A stretch of DNA of 64,000 nt from JAHJQQ01 sp963737555 (GTDB lineage Bacteria > Pseudomonadota > Gammaproteobacteria > Thiohalobacterales > Thiohalobacteraceae), in NCBI GenBank assembly GCA_963737555.1, contig CAVTTB010000007.1:1-64000 (forward strand), in the 5' to 3' direction. Numbering within the stretch: position 1 is the stretch's first letter; each line of letters begins with the position of its first letter. Below the pieces are notes generated by a model. The model was not told where the DNA came from. It worked only from the letters and a program-made list of their open reading frames with translations, and did not search any database. The position numbers and the translations under genes are program-made. Shown one piece after another: positions 54,682 through 62,081 of the stretch.

Positions 54682-55236
54682 GCTTTTCCACCTCGGTGAT
54701 GCCACTCTCGGCGACGCGTTCTACGGTGAATCATACACCGCAACCATCACCTCCCAATGCCATACACATACACTCGAGCACGCCTTCCGCATCCCGTGAT
54801 CGATCACAATCGGCCCATTTCACCGGCAGCGATTGCCGACTCGGCGGCACTCCGTGCGGCATCGGCAGGCGGTGTCACACGCACCTTTTGAGCCGCCCGA
54901 CACGCCCACCAGCCGCTGTCTCGATGGCTATCGATACGCAGGCGCAAGCTGCGCATCATCACCGCAGCCATAACCGATGAATACAGTCAGACACTGTAAA
55001 AATAGGCTTTAGATCGTTATGCATGTTGTATCGCACACGGACGAACTGCATCGCGACAGGCCGCATCGACGCTCTCCACAGTCGCAATTTCACGCGCCGA
55101 TCGAACTCGACGAGTTACCCTGGAAAGATCGCGCTGGAGATTATTTATTGACGCTAATCTTTTCTTTTTCGTTAAAGTTTCTATAATCTGAAGCCGTTAA
55201 GTTGCGCGAACCGTTAACCTATTGGAGGGTTACACC
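54682..55236. other. intergenic stretch with a probable promoter
   Basis: About 550 bases between divergent genes with no supported ORF. The last 100 bases are AT-rich. TATAAT at 55182-55187 is a perfect -10 box; the sequence 17 bases before it (TTTTCT) is a weak -35, while TTGACG at about 55148 is a better -35 but too far. A G-rich ribosome binding site (GGAGGG, 55224-55229) lies before the ATG of the histone-like gene. Confidence 0.55.
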
Positions 55237-55593
55237 ATGGCAGTGAAAAAGAAAGCTAGCAAGAAGGCCGCCGCTCCGAAAGCTGCGAAGAAGAAAGTAG
55301 CGAAGAAGAAGGTCGCTAAGAAAAAGGTTGCCAAGAAGACTGTCGCCAAAAAGGGCGGCAAGAAAAAGGTAGCCAAGAAAAAGGCCGGTAAGAAAAAGGC
55401 CGCAAAGAAAAAAGTAGCCAAGAAGGGCGGCAAGAAAAAGGCCGCCAAGAAAGGCGCGAAGAAAAAGGTAGCCAAGAAAGGCGGCAAGAAAAAGGCCGCG
55501 AAGAAAGGCGCCAAGAAAAAAGTAGCTAAGAAAAAAGCCGGTAAGAAAAAGGCTTCGAAGAAAAAGGCTGTCGCTGCTGTTGCTGCCGCCTAA
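55237..55593 (+). CDS. lysine/alanine-rich histone H1-like protein
   Basis: The 118-residue protein (from ATG 55237) is almost wholly Lys, Ala, Val and Gly, with KKKVAKK, KKAGKKKA and KKGGKKKAAK repeated in register and a short neutral tail (AVAAVAAA). It has no folded domain and resembles the C-terminal tail of histone H1 and bacterial Lys-rich nucleoid proteins. Binding to DNA, RNA or polyphosphate by charge is expected. The ribosome binding site GGAGGG is seven bases from the ATG. The repeated KKK codons (AAGAAGAAA, AAGAAAAAG) may change copy number by slippage. A terminator follows at 55658. Confidence 0.88.
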   Translation: MAVKKKASKKAAAPKAAKKKVAKKKVAKKKVAKKTVAKKGGKKKVAKKKAGKKKAAKKKVAKKGGKKKAAKKGAKKKVAKKGGKKKAAKKGAKKKVAKKKAGKKKASKKKAVAAVAAA

Positions 55594-55657
55594 ATTGTAG
55601 ACAGCTCGGCATCGACCGAGCATCTACAGGCGGTAAAAAGCCCCCTGTTACATCCTC

Positions 55658-55682
55658 GGCCCGCTCTGCGGGCCTTTTTTAT
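55658..55682 (+). terminator. rho-independent terminator of the histone-like gene
   Basis: GGCCCGC and GCGGGCC pair with a TCT loop and are followed by TTTTTT. It lies 65 bases past the stop codon. Confidence 0.92.
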
Positions 55683-55826
55683 TTCAGTGACTTAGCTCAG
55701 TTTCACGACTTTTACGCGGATTTGTCCGGCACGCCATCAGCGCCCTTCGCACGCGGGCATACGCGCTGTGATTCGTTGTCTGTGCGCAACAAAATCATTC
55801 CTGTACATGCTCGCGACAAGCTGTTT

Positions 55827-56993
55827 TCACTCCGCATCCTGGTCCAAGAGGCGCGCATAGTGCGCACGATTCTTCTGCAGTCGCGCGCGCGTCGGCGCCC
55901 AGACATCTTGCCATGAGAGACGCTCCTCCATGAGCGCACGACACAAAGTCAGCAAGCCCTGCACATCCTCCAGATGTACGAACTCAGGCGCCGGTCCCTG
56001 CAAGCGCGCGCAGTCCGCACCACCTTCCAAACCCTGGTTGTGATAATTGCCCAGCGGCACGGTCAGACCCAAAGTCGGAATGCCGAAGGCCGTCGCGGCC
56101 GTCGCCTCGCAGGAGCCACCATCCATGATGCGCCGCTGATGCGCGCCCGGCAGCCGACGCTCCGCCAACTCGCTGAGGAGTTGCATGCCGCCGGCATCGA
56201 ACACCGTGCGCCGGTCGCCGAGACGCACCACCGGACCCTTGCCGATGCGCGCACCCGGCAAGGTACGCGATGCCTCCAGACTCACCGCGACCAACGGTCG
56301 CCGCCGCGCGGCGGTCCATTCCAGTTCCAGATGCGCGATCGCGCCGACGAAGCCAACCTCCTCCGCCCGCGTCAGCAGACCGATAAACGGCGGTCGCGTT
56401 TTGCCGGCGCGACGGTACAACGTCCGCGCCGTCTGCAAGATCGCGAACACTCCGATCAGATCGTCGGCGGCCTTGGTATACAGCCGTTTTCCGCTGCGCC
56501 ACACCGGCGCGCGGAAGGCGAAACCGCCGAAGATGTCGCGCGCGCGCCGCGCCGCTTGATAGACGCGCGCATCGTCGAGGCGCACCTCGGCGGTCTGAAT
56601 CGCGTAGCCCTTGGGGTGCAAGACGACATGCCGCAGCACGCCCTCGCCCAGGTAGCCGGCACCCGCCGACAACCATACCCGCGCACCGCGCAGATGCTTC
56701 ACCGGCGAACCGCCATGCCACGCGATACTCAGCGTGCGCTCATCCTGCCAGCGCACCCCGTGGAATCCCGGATGGTCCATATGCGCGATGAACAGGCGTA
56801 CCGGAACCTCGCTGCGCTCGCGCAACAGACGCCGATAGTCATCCGCATCGCGCACCCCGACCAGCAGATTGCCGTGCGGGTCGCGGCCATGCGGGATCTT
56901 CCACCGTGCCAGCGCGGCCTCCGCATAGGCGCGCACCGCCTGCTCACGGAACGGCGCGGTCGGTTGGCGCAGCAACTCAAACAGGAAGTTCAT
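55827..56993 (-). CDS. M42/M20-type zinc aminopeptidase-like protein
   Basis: From ATG 56993 (MNFLFELLRQPTAPFREQAV) the product has 388 residues; an upstream in-frame reading to 57095 is possible but looks non-coding. Metal ligands of the two-zinc peptidase fold are visible: FIAHMDHPGFH (HxD), YTKAADDLIGVFA (bridging Asp), LTRAEEVGFVGA (catalytic and metal Glu), VSLEASR (Glu/Asp site) and LGNYHNQGLEG (His). It should remove N-terminal residues of peptides or hydrolyse small amides. M42 proteins accompany NAGGN genes in some bacteria, but this one does not sit with the amidotransferase and its start differs, so I do not link them. Confidence 0.8.
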   Translation of the reverse strand: MNFLFELLRQPTAPFREQAVRAYAEAALARWKIPHGRDPHGNLLVGVRDADDYRRLLRERSEVPVRLFIAHMDHPGFHGVRWQDERTLSIAWHGGSPVKHLRGARVWLSAGAGYLGEGVLRHVVLHPKGYAIQTAEVRLDDARVYQAARRARDIFGGFAFRAPVWRSGKRLYTKAADDLIGVFAILQTARTLYRRAGKTRPPFIGLLTRAEEVGFVGAIAHLELEWTAARRRPLVAVSLEASRTLPGARIGKGPVVRLGDRRTVFDAGGMQLLSELAERRLPGAHQRRIMDGGSCEATAATAFGIPTLGLTVPLGNYHNQGLEGGADCARLQGPAPEFVHLEDVQGLLTLCRALMEERLSWQDVWAPTRARLQKNRAHYARLLDQDAE

Positions 56994-57464
56994 TTCAGAT
57001 TGATTCACAGTCACTCCCAGGGATTTCTGTAACGCCTGAATGATTCGATCATGCGTGCGGACTCGCAGCAATGAGGCAGAATTCATGCCCGCCAAACACG
57101 CTTAATTAAGCCCAACTGGGGAACGGCGATACCGACCACACAAAGTCGCAATGCCACCCATCAGCGCACGACATTCCACCTCGACCAGCCTCTGAGGCAT
57201 CCCTTCAGGCGTCACACTGCGCCCAATGACTGACGCGCGCTGCGTCAAAAAAATCGCCCGGCACCTACATACGTCAGTGCGGCCAACCTCCCTGCTCGCT
57301 GAGTCAATACCAGCTATATATATGAAACTGGTCTTGTGAACGACTATCACCACAACAGCGCCGTTCGCGGCAACAACTCTCTTTGTGACTTGGCGCAATT
57401 CCTGCATTCTGAAAAGCGGGGATACTGGATCCATTCACATTCATTGCACTCAGGGAGAGTTACC
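56994..57464. other. intergenic stretch upstream of the DUF59 gene
   Basis: About 470 bases between divergent genes. Overlapping short ORFs on both strands lack coding features. The last 20 bases contain a CAGGGAGAG ribosome binding site for the ATG at 57465. No repeat or RNA gene is recognised. Confidence 0.5.
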
Positions 57465-57725
57465 ATGGCTTTACAGCCAACCACCAATCAGATTTTCGCC
57501 ATCCTCGACCAAGTCATGGACCCGGAGCTGAATCACAGCCTGGTCGAGCTGGGCATGATCCGCGACATCGACATCGACGATGGCCGTGTGCAGGTCGAAT
57601 TGCAGCTGACCACGCCGCATTGTCCCTTTGCCGGCGAGATCGAGCAACGCATCCGCACCGCCTTGCTGGAAATGGACAGCATCAGCGAAGTTGCCATCAA
57701 CCGTCCTTGCGCGCGCGACGCCTGA
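57465..57725 (+). CDS. DUF59/MIP18-type metal-sulfur cluster protein
   Basis: The 86-residue protein reads MALQPTTNQIFAILDQVMDP, ELNHSLVELGMIRDIDIDDG and ends NRPCARDA. The DPEL and LVELGMI motifs and TPHCPFAGEIEQRI with its conserved Cys are those of the DUF59 (MIP18/SufT/PaaD) family, which takes part in iron-sulfur cluster maturation or transfer. CAGGGAGAG precedes the ATG. The next gene, a response regulator, begins 51 bases downstream and may be co-transcribed. Confidence 0.88.
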   Translation: MALQPTTNQIFAILDQVMDPELNHSLVELGMIRDIDIDDGRVQVELQLTTPHCPFAGEIEQRIRTALLEMDSISEVAINRPCARDA

Positions 57726-57775
57726 GTCCGAACTAGACCGGCCAACACCACCCGCGTATTCCAGGAGAGCTATTT

Positions 57776-58990
57776 GTGTCGACCGAAGAAGCTGCCGCAG
57801 CCAAGCCGATTGTTCTGATTGTGGATGACTCGCGCGTCATCCGCATTGCCGCGCGCAAAATCCTCAAAGACGAGTTCGAGCCGCTGGAAGCGGGCGACGG
57901 CGAAGAAGCGTGGGAGATGCTGAACAAGCACGAAGACATCGCGCTGGTACTCTCCGATCTGTCCATGCCGTATCTCGATGGTATGGGCCTGCTGAACCGC
58001 CTGCGCAATGCCGAGCCGGAGCGCCTGCGCAGCATGCCGATGGTGATCGTGACCGGTGCCGAGGACGACGACGAAGCCAAGACCCGCGCCTTTGCCGCCG
58101 GCGCCTCGGACTTCATCAGCAAGCCATTTGATTCCGTGCAGCTGCTGGCGCACACGCGCTCGCACATCCGTCTGCAGAAGACCACCCAGGAACTCAAAGA
58201 GACCACTGCCGTCCTCAATGACAACCCGGCCACCGATCCCTTCACCGGACTCGGCAACCAGCGCGCCTTCCTGGAACGTGCGCAGCAAAGTCTGGCGCAG
58301 GCGATACGCCATCGCGCCGAAATGGCCTTGATCCTGTTCCAGGTCGATAACTTCGACAAGCTGTTCGTGCAACACGGCAAGCCGGTCGGCGGTGCGATTC
58401 TCAAGGCCGTCACCGCCGCTATTCAAGCCGAGGTCCGTCGCGAAGACGCACCATCGCGCATCAGTATGGCGCGTTTCGGTTTGGTGACGTGCTGCGCTGA
58501 CGCCGACGGTGCCCGCGGCCTGGCCACACGCATTTGCGCGCGCCTGGCCCAATCCGCCGTGAGCGGTAAAGAGGGTGCGCCACTGAAAATCACCTTGAGC
58601 GCCAGTATCGTCGCGCCCGATCTCGACCGCGAACCCCGTTTCGAGCAGATGCTCGGTCTGTTGGTCAAACGCCTGGAACAGGCGCTCGCGCATGGCAACT
58701 GCATTCTCAGTGACGAAGCCGCCACACCCGTGCCTACGGTGCCGTCCGCTGCACCTGCCACTGCACCTGCCGCCGCGCCCCAGCCCCAACTCCAGCCTGG
58801 CAACGTGTCCGCACCGAGCATCGAAGCGGCGCTTGCACAGCTCGCCAGCGGCGACAGCGCCTCACTGCGACCCTATCTGCGCAAACTGGTGAGCAGCGTC
58901 CTCCCCCTGCTCAATCACTGGAATCAAGTGGAGCAGCGTGGACTGGAAAGTTCGCTCGAACGGATTCGCAGCCAAGTCTCGGACCACTGA
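57776..58990 (+). CDS. response regulator with degenerate GGDEF domain
   Basis: GTG start at 57776 behind AGGAGA. The 404-residue protein has a receiver domain (VLIVDDSRVIRIAARKILKD, phospho-Asp in VLSDLSMPYLDG, TGAEDDDE, conserved Lys in FISKPFD). A domain follows that starts like GGDEF (DPFTGLGNQRAFLERAQQSL) but has ARFGLVTCC where R-x-GGDEF should be. It cannot be a working diguanylate cyclase and may instead bind nucleotide or protein. A Pro/Ala-rich linker (about 318-345) leads to a helical C-terminal segment of about 60 residues. Partner kinase unknown; none is encoded nearby. Confidence 0.88.
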   Translation: MSTEEAAAAKPIVLIVDDSRVIRIAARKILKDEFEPLEAGDGEEAWEMLNKHEDIALVLSDLSMPYLDGMGLLNRLRNAEPERLRSMPMVIVTGAEDDDEAKTRAFAAGASDFISKPFDSVQLLAHTRSHIRLQKTTQELKETTAVLNDNPATDPFTGLGNQRAFLERAQQSLAQAIRHRAEMALILFQVDNFDKLFVQHGKPVGGAILKAVTAAIQAEVRREDAPSRISMARFGLVTCCADADGARGLATRICARLAQSAVSGKEGAPLKITLSASIVAPDLDREPRFEQMLGLLVKRLEQALAHGNCILSDEAATPVPTVPSAAPATAPAAAPQPQLQPGNVSAPSIEAALAQLASGDSASLRPYLRKLVSSVLPLLNHWNQVEQRGLESSLERIRSQVSDH

Positions 58991-59143
58991 ACACGACGCC
59001 TCTGCCGTGTAGAGCGACGGCGAACTTCGCGCCGCATATGATTCACGGCCCAGGCAAGCATCATCGACGGCACTCGTCGCGTCGCTGACCGGGTGTTACC
59101 ACTGTGCTAGGATGCCCCGCAGTTTCCAGTGCGGAGTAGCCCC

Positions 59144-59626
59144 ATGCCTTCCTTCGATATCGTTTCCGAAGTCGATCAGCACGAAGTCAACAACGCCCTC
59201 GACCAGGCCAACCGCGAGATTGGCGCGCGCTTCGATTTTAAAGGCAGCGACGCCAAGATCGAATACGTCGACAACAGTCTCAAGCTGGAAGCGCAAAGCG
59301 AATTCCAGATCGATCAGATGCGCGACATCCTGGAAAAGAAACTCGCCAAACGCGGCATCGATCTCGCCGCGCTGAAGGCGGACAAAGTCGAGGAATCCGG
59401 CACCCGCGCGCGGCAGAAAATCGAAGTGCGCCAGGGCATCGATCAGGACACCGCCCGCAAGATCGTCAAGTTCATCAAGGAAAGCAAGCTCAAGGTGCAG
59501 GCCAGCATTCAGGGCGATCAGCTGCGCATCACCGGCAAGAAGCGCGACGATTTGCAGGAGGCGATCGCGTTGCTGCGCACCAGCGAGGTCGGTCTGCCGA
59601 TGCAGTATCAGAACTTCCGGGATTGA
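59144..59626 (+). CDS. yajQ: YajQ family cyclic-di-GMP-binding protein
   Basis: The 160-residue protein starts MPSFDIVSEVDQHEVNNALD and has the double ferredoxin-like fold with FDFKGSDAKIEYVD, KKLAKRGIDLAALKADKVEE, KIVKFIKESKLKVQASIQGD and the C-terminal LPMQYQNFRD. YajQ proteins bind nucleotides; the Xanthomonas homologue binds cyclic-di-GMP and acts with a transcription factor. The upstream reading to 59129 (MRSSP) is rejected in favour of the conserved MPSFDIVSE start. Confidence 0.96.
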   Translation: MPSFDIVSEVDQHEVNNALDQANREIGARFDFKGSDAKIEYVDNSLKLEAQSEFQIDQMRDILEKKLAKRGIDLAALKADKVEESGTRARQKIEVRQGIDQDTARKIVKFIKESKLKVQASIQGDQLRITGKKRDDLQEAIALLRTSEVGLPMQYQNFRD

Positions 59627-59656
59627 GTCTGATCGAGCTCAGTCGCGCAGCCATTG

Positions 59657-59688
59657 CCCCGGATTTCGCTGCGCTGCATCCGGGCTAC
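59657..59688. repeat. REP-like half palindrome (CCCGGAT..ATCCGGGCTAC)
   Basis: CCCCGGATTTCGCTGCGCTG runs into ATCCGGGCTAC, a single hairpin of the GTAGCCCGGAT family. It lies between yajQ and the convergent end of cyaY. Confidence 0.78.
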
Positions 59689-59700
59689 ATCGACCGATAC

Positions 59701-60021
59701 TCAATCTTTCAATGTCACCGGCACACCCAGTTTGCGGGTGAAGGCCTGACTCAAGGTATCCATCAAGGTCGCGCCGGTCTTGTCGTCGACCCACACACCG
59801 CGGTCGGCAGCGAAGCTGAAATGGGCCGGTCCCAGCGGTGAGGCCACCCAGATCTGTTGCAACGGCTCCTGGCGGTTGATGATGACCTGAGCGCCGTCTT
59901 CGAACACCGCGGTCAACACCCCGTCGACGATATCCAGATCGAGATCATCGCAGGCCGATTCGGCCTCGAGCTGTTCGAGGATGGTCTCCAGCATCTGGCT
60001 GGCGCGTATTGAATATGACAT
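59701..60021 (-). CDS. cyaY: frataxin-like iron donor CyaY
   Basis: CyaY binds iron and modulates iron-sulfur cluster assembly on IscU. The 106-residue product starts MSYSIRASQMLETILEQLEA, with the acidic ridge CDDLDLDIVDGVLTAVFEDG, then VIINRQEPLQQIWVASPLGP and DRGVWVDDKTGATLMD. This covers the full frataxin fold. ATG at 60021 is chosen; earlier Met residues (60030, 60048) add non-conserved residues. It is divergent from fabA. Confidence 0.93.
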   Translation of the reverse strand: MSYSIRASQMLETILEQLEAESACDDLDLDIVDGVLTAVFEDGAQVIINRQEPLQQIWVASPLGPAHFSFAADRGVWVDDKTGATLMDTLSQAFTRKLGVPVTLKD

Positions 60022-60250
60022 CTCAGGCATAATCTGCCCCCAGGGCATCGGTAGGAATCAGCGCCGACTTACGTGCAATCTCGGCGGCGGGGCCCGGAAT
60101 CATGGGTGACAACACCCGCCAAATCAACCGCGGAACAGGCAGGGTCGGCGCCGGTTTTAACTCTGACGCCCGGCTGCGCTAGAATACCCCCCCTTGATGC
60201 GCCCTCCGCGGAACGGCGCGACACAAACACACACTCAACGAGCCCACTCG

Positions 60251-60784
60251 ATGCCTGATACCAGCCCCATCGTACGCCCCAGCCAGTTCTCTTTCGAAGA
60301 GCTCCTCACGTGCGGTCGCGGCGAGATGTTCGGCCCCGGTAACGCGCAACTGCCTTTGCCGCCGATGCTGATGTTCGATCGCATCACCCACATCAGTGAG
60401 ACCGGTGGCGCGCACGGCAAGGGCGAGATCCGCGCCGAGTTGGATCTCAAACCCGAGCTATGGTTCTTCGGCTGTCATTTCGAAGGCGACCCGGTGATGC
60501 CCGGCTGTCTGGGCCTCGATGCGATGTGGCAACTGATCGGCTTCTTTCTCGGTTGGGGCGGCGGCCCCGGCCGTGGCCGCGCACTCGGCGGCGGTGAGAT
60601 CAAATTCTCCGGTCAGGTCACGCCGAAAAATACCCGGCTGACCTACCAGATCGATATGACACGCGTCATCAAACGTAAACTCTTCATGGGCATCGCCGAT
60701 GGCATCATGTCCGTTGACGGCCGGGAGATTTATCACGCGAAGGATCTGCGTGTCGGCCTGTTTACTTCCACCGAAAATTTTTGA
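60251..60784 (+). CDS. fabA: 3-hydroxydecanoyl-ACP dehydratase/isomerase
   Basis: FabA dehydrates 3-hydroxyacyl-ACP and isomerises the C10 product, the entry to unsaturated fatty acids in gammaproteobacteria. The 177-residue protein has the catalytic His in FFGCHFEGDPVMPGCLGLDA with the Asp of the LGLDAMWQ segment, and the GRALGGGEIKFSGQV stretch. The ATG at 60251 (MPDTSPIVRPSQFSFEELLT) is preferred to earlier starts. It is followed after 11 bases by fabB, the standard pairing. Confidence 0.97.
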   Translation: MPDTSPIVRPSQFSFEELLTCGRGEMFGPGNAQLPLPPMLMFDRITHISETGGAHGKGEIRAELDLKPELWFFGCHFEGDPVMPGCLGLDAMWQLIGFFLGWGGGPGRGRALGGGEIKFSGQVTPKNTRLTYQIDMTRVIKRKLFMGIADGIMSVDGREIYHAKDLRVGLFTSTENF

Positions 60785-60795
60785 GGTCTATAGCA

Positions 60796-62016
60796 ATGCG
60801 TAGGGTCGTCGTCACCGGCATCGGCATCGTTTCCTCCATCGGCAACAACCAGCAGGAGGTGCTCGAGAGCCTGCAAAGCGGACGCTCCGGTATCCGCTTC
60901 AATGAGGAATACCAGCAGATGGGTTTTCGCAGTCATGTCTGCGGACCGATTCTAGGATTGGACCTGGATGCGCTGATCGACCGCAAGTTGCGGCGCTTCA
61001 TGGGCGACACCGCCGCCTTCAACTATGTCGCCATGCAGGAAGCGGTCACCGACTCCGGACTCACCGAAGCCATGATCTCCAACCCGCGCACCGGCCTGAT
61101 TGTCGGTTCGGGCGGCGCCTCCACCGCCAGCATCGTGCAGGCCGCCGACACCGCGCGTGAAAAAGGCGTGAAGAAAATCGGCCCCTACGGCGTGACCAAG
61201 ACCATGTCGTCGACCACCTCGGCGATCCTCGGCACCGCCTTCAAGATCAAGGGCGTCGGCTATTCGATCAGCTCGGCGTGTTCGACCAGCGCGCACTGCA
61301 TCGGCCACGGCGCCGAACTCATCCAATTCGGCAAGCAGGACATCGTCTTCGCCGGTGGCGGCGAAGAAGTGCACTGGACCATGAGCTGTCTGTTCGACGC
61401 CATGGGCGCGCTCTCCTCCAAATATAACGAGACACCGGAAAAGGCCTCGCGTCCCTATGATGCCAATCGCGACGGCTTCGTGATTTCCGGTGGCGGCGGT
61501 CTGGTGGTGCTCGAAGAACTCGAACACGCCAAGGCGCGCGGCGCGAAAATCTATGCGGAATTGGTCGGCTACGGCGCCACCTCCGACGGCTACGACATGG
61601 TCGCGCCCTCCGGCGAAGGCGCGATCCGCTGCATGCAGCAGGCGCTCGCCACCGTCGACACGCCGATCGATTACATCAACGCACACGGCACCAGCACGCC
61701 GGTGGGCGACACCAAAGAACTGGAAGCCGTGCGCGCGGTGTTCGGCGACAAGATCCCCACCCTCACCTCCACCAAATCCGTCACCGGCCATGCGCTCGGC
61801 GCGGCCGGCGTGTGCGAGGCGATCTACGCATTGCTGATGCAGAAGTTCGGCTTCATCGCCGCCAGTGCGAATATCGAGGCGTTGGACCCGCAGGCCGTGG
61901 GCATTCCCATCGCCCGCGAGCGCATCGACAACGCCAAACTGGATACGGTCATGTCCAATAGCTTCGGCTTCGGTGGCGCGAACGCCACGCTGGTGTTCAG
62001 AAAGTTCACCGGCTGA
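60796..62016 (+). CDS. fabB: beta-ketoacyl-ACP synthase I
   Basis: FabB elongates the cis-3-decenoyl-ACP made by FabA. The 406-residue protein (ATG 60796, MRRVVVTGIGIVSSIGNNQQ) has the Cys-His-His triad in SISSACSTSAHCIGHGAELI, NAHGTSTPVGDTKELE and VTGHALGAAGVCE, and the C-terminal SNSFGFGGANATLVF. Its pattern is FabB rather than FabF. It is co-transcribed with fabA. An upstream in-frame ATG at 60781 overlaps the fabA stop and is less likely. Confidence 0.97.
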   Translation: MRRVVVTGIGIVSSIGNNQQEVLESLQSGRSGIRFNEEYQQMGFRSHVCGPILGLDLDALIDRKLRRFMGDTAAFNYVAMQEAVTDSGLTEAMISNPRTGLIVGSGGASTASIVQAADTAREKGVKKIGPYGVTKTMSSTTSAILGTAFKIKGVGYSISSACSTSAHCIGHGAELIQFGKQDIVFAGGGEEVHWTMSCLFDAMGALSSKYNETPEKASRPYDANRDGFVISGGGGLVVLEELEHAKARGAKIYAELVGYGATSDGYDMVAPSGEGAIRCMQQALATVDTPIDYINAHGTSTPVGDTKELEAVRAVFGDKIPTLTSTKSVTGHALGAAGVCEAIYALLMQKFGFIAASANIEALDPQAVGIPIARERIDNAKLDTVMSNSFGFGGANATLVFRKFTG

Positions 62017-62081
62017 TACAGCTGACGCCTTGAACGGCTAGCAACAGCAGCGACTCGAGACTCATCCAGGAAATACTTTGT

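Noticed and set aside
55827..56993. Linking the M42-type peptidase to the NAGGN osmolyte system
   Set aside because: A family of M42 peptidases does accompany NAGGN genes, but this protein is 21 kb from the amidotransferase and its N-terminal region does not look like that subfamily.
57102..57434. Minus-strand 110-codon ORF upstream of the DUF59 gene
   Set aside because: It overlaps the expected promoter and leader of the DUF59 gene and shows no recognisable domain or consistent composition.
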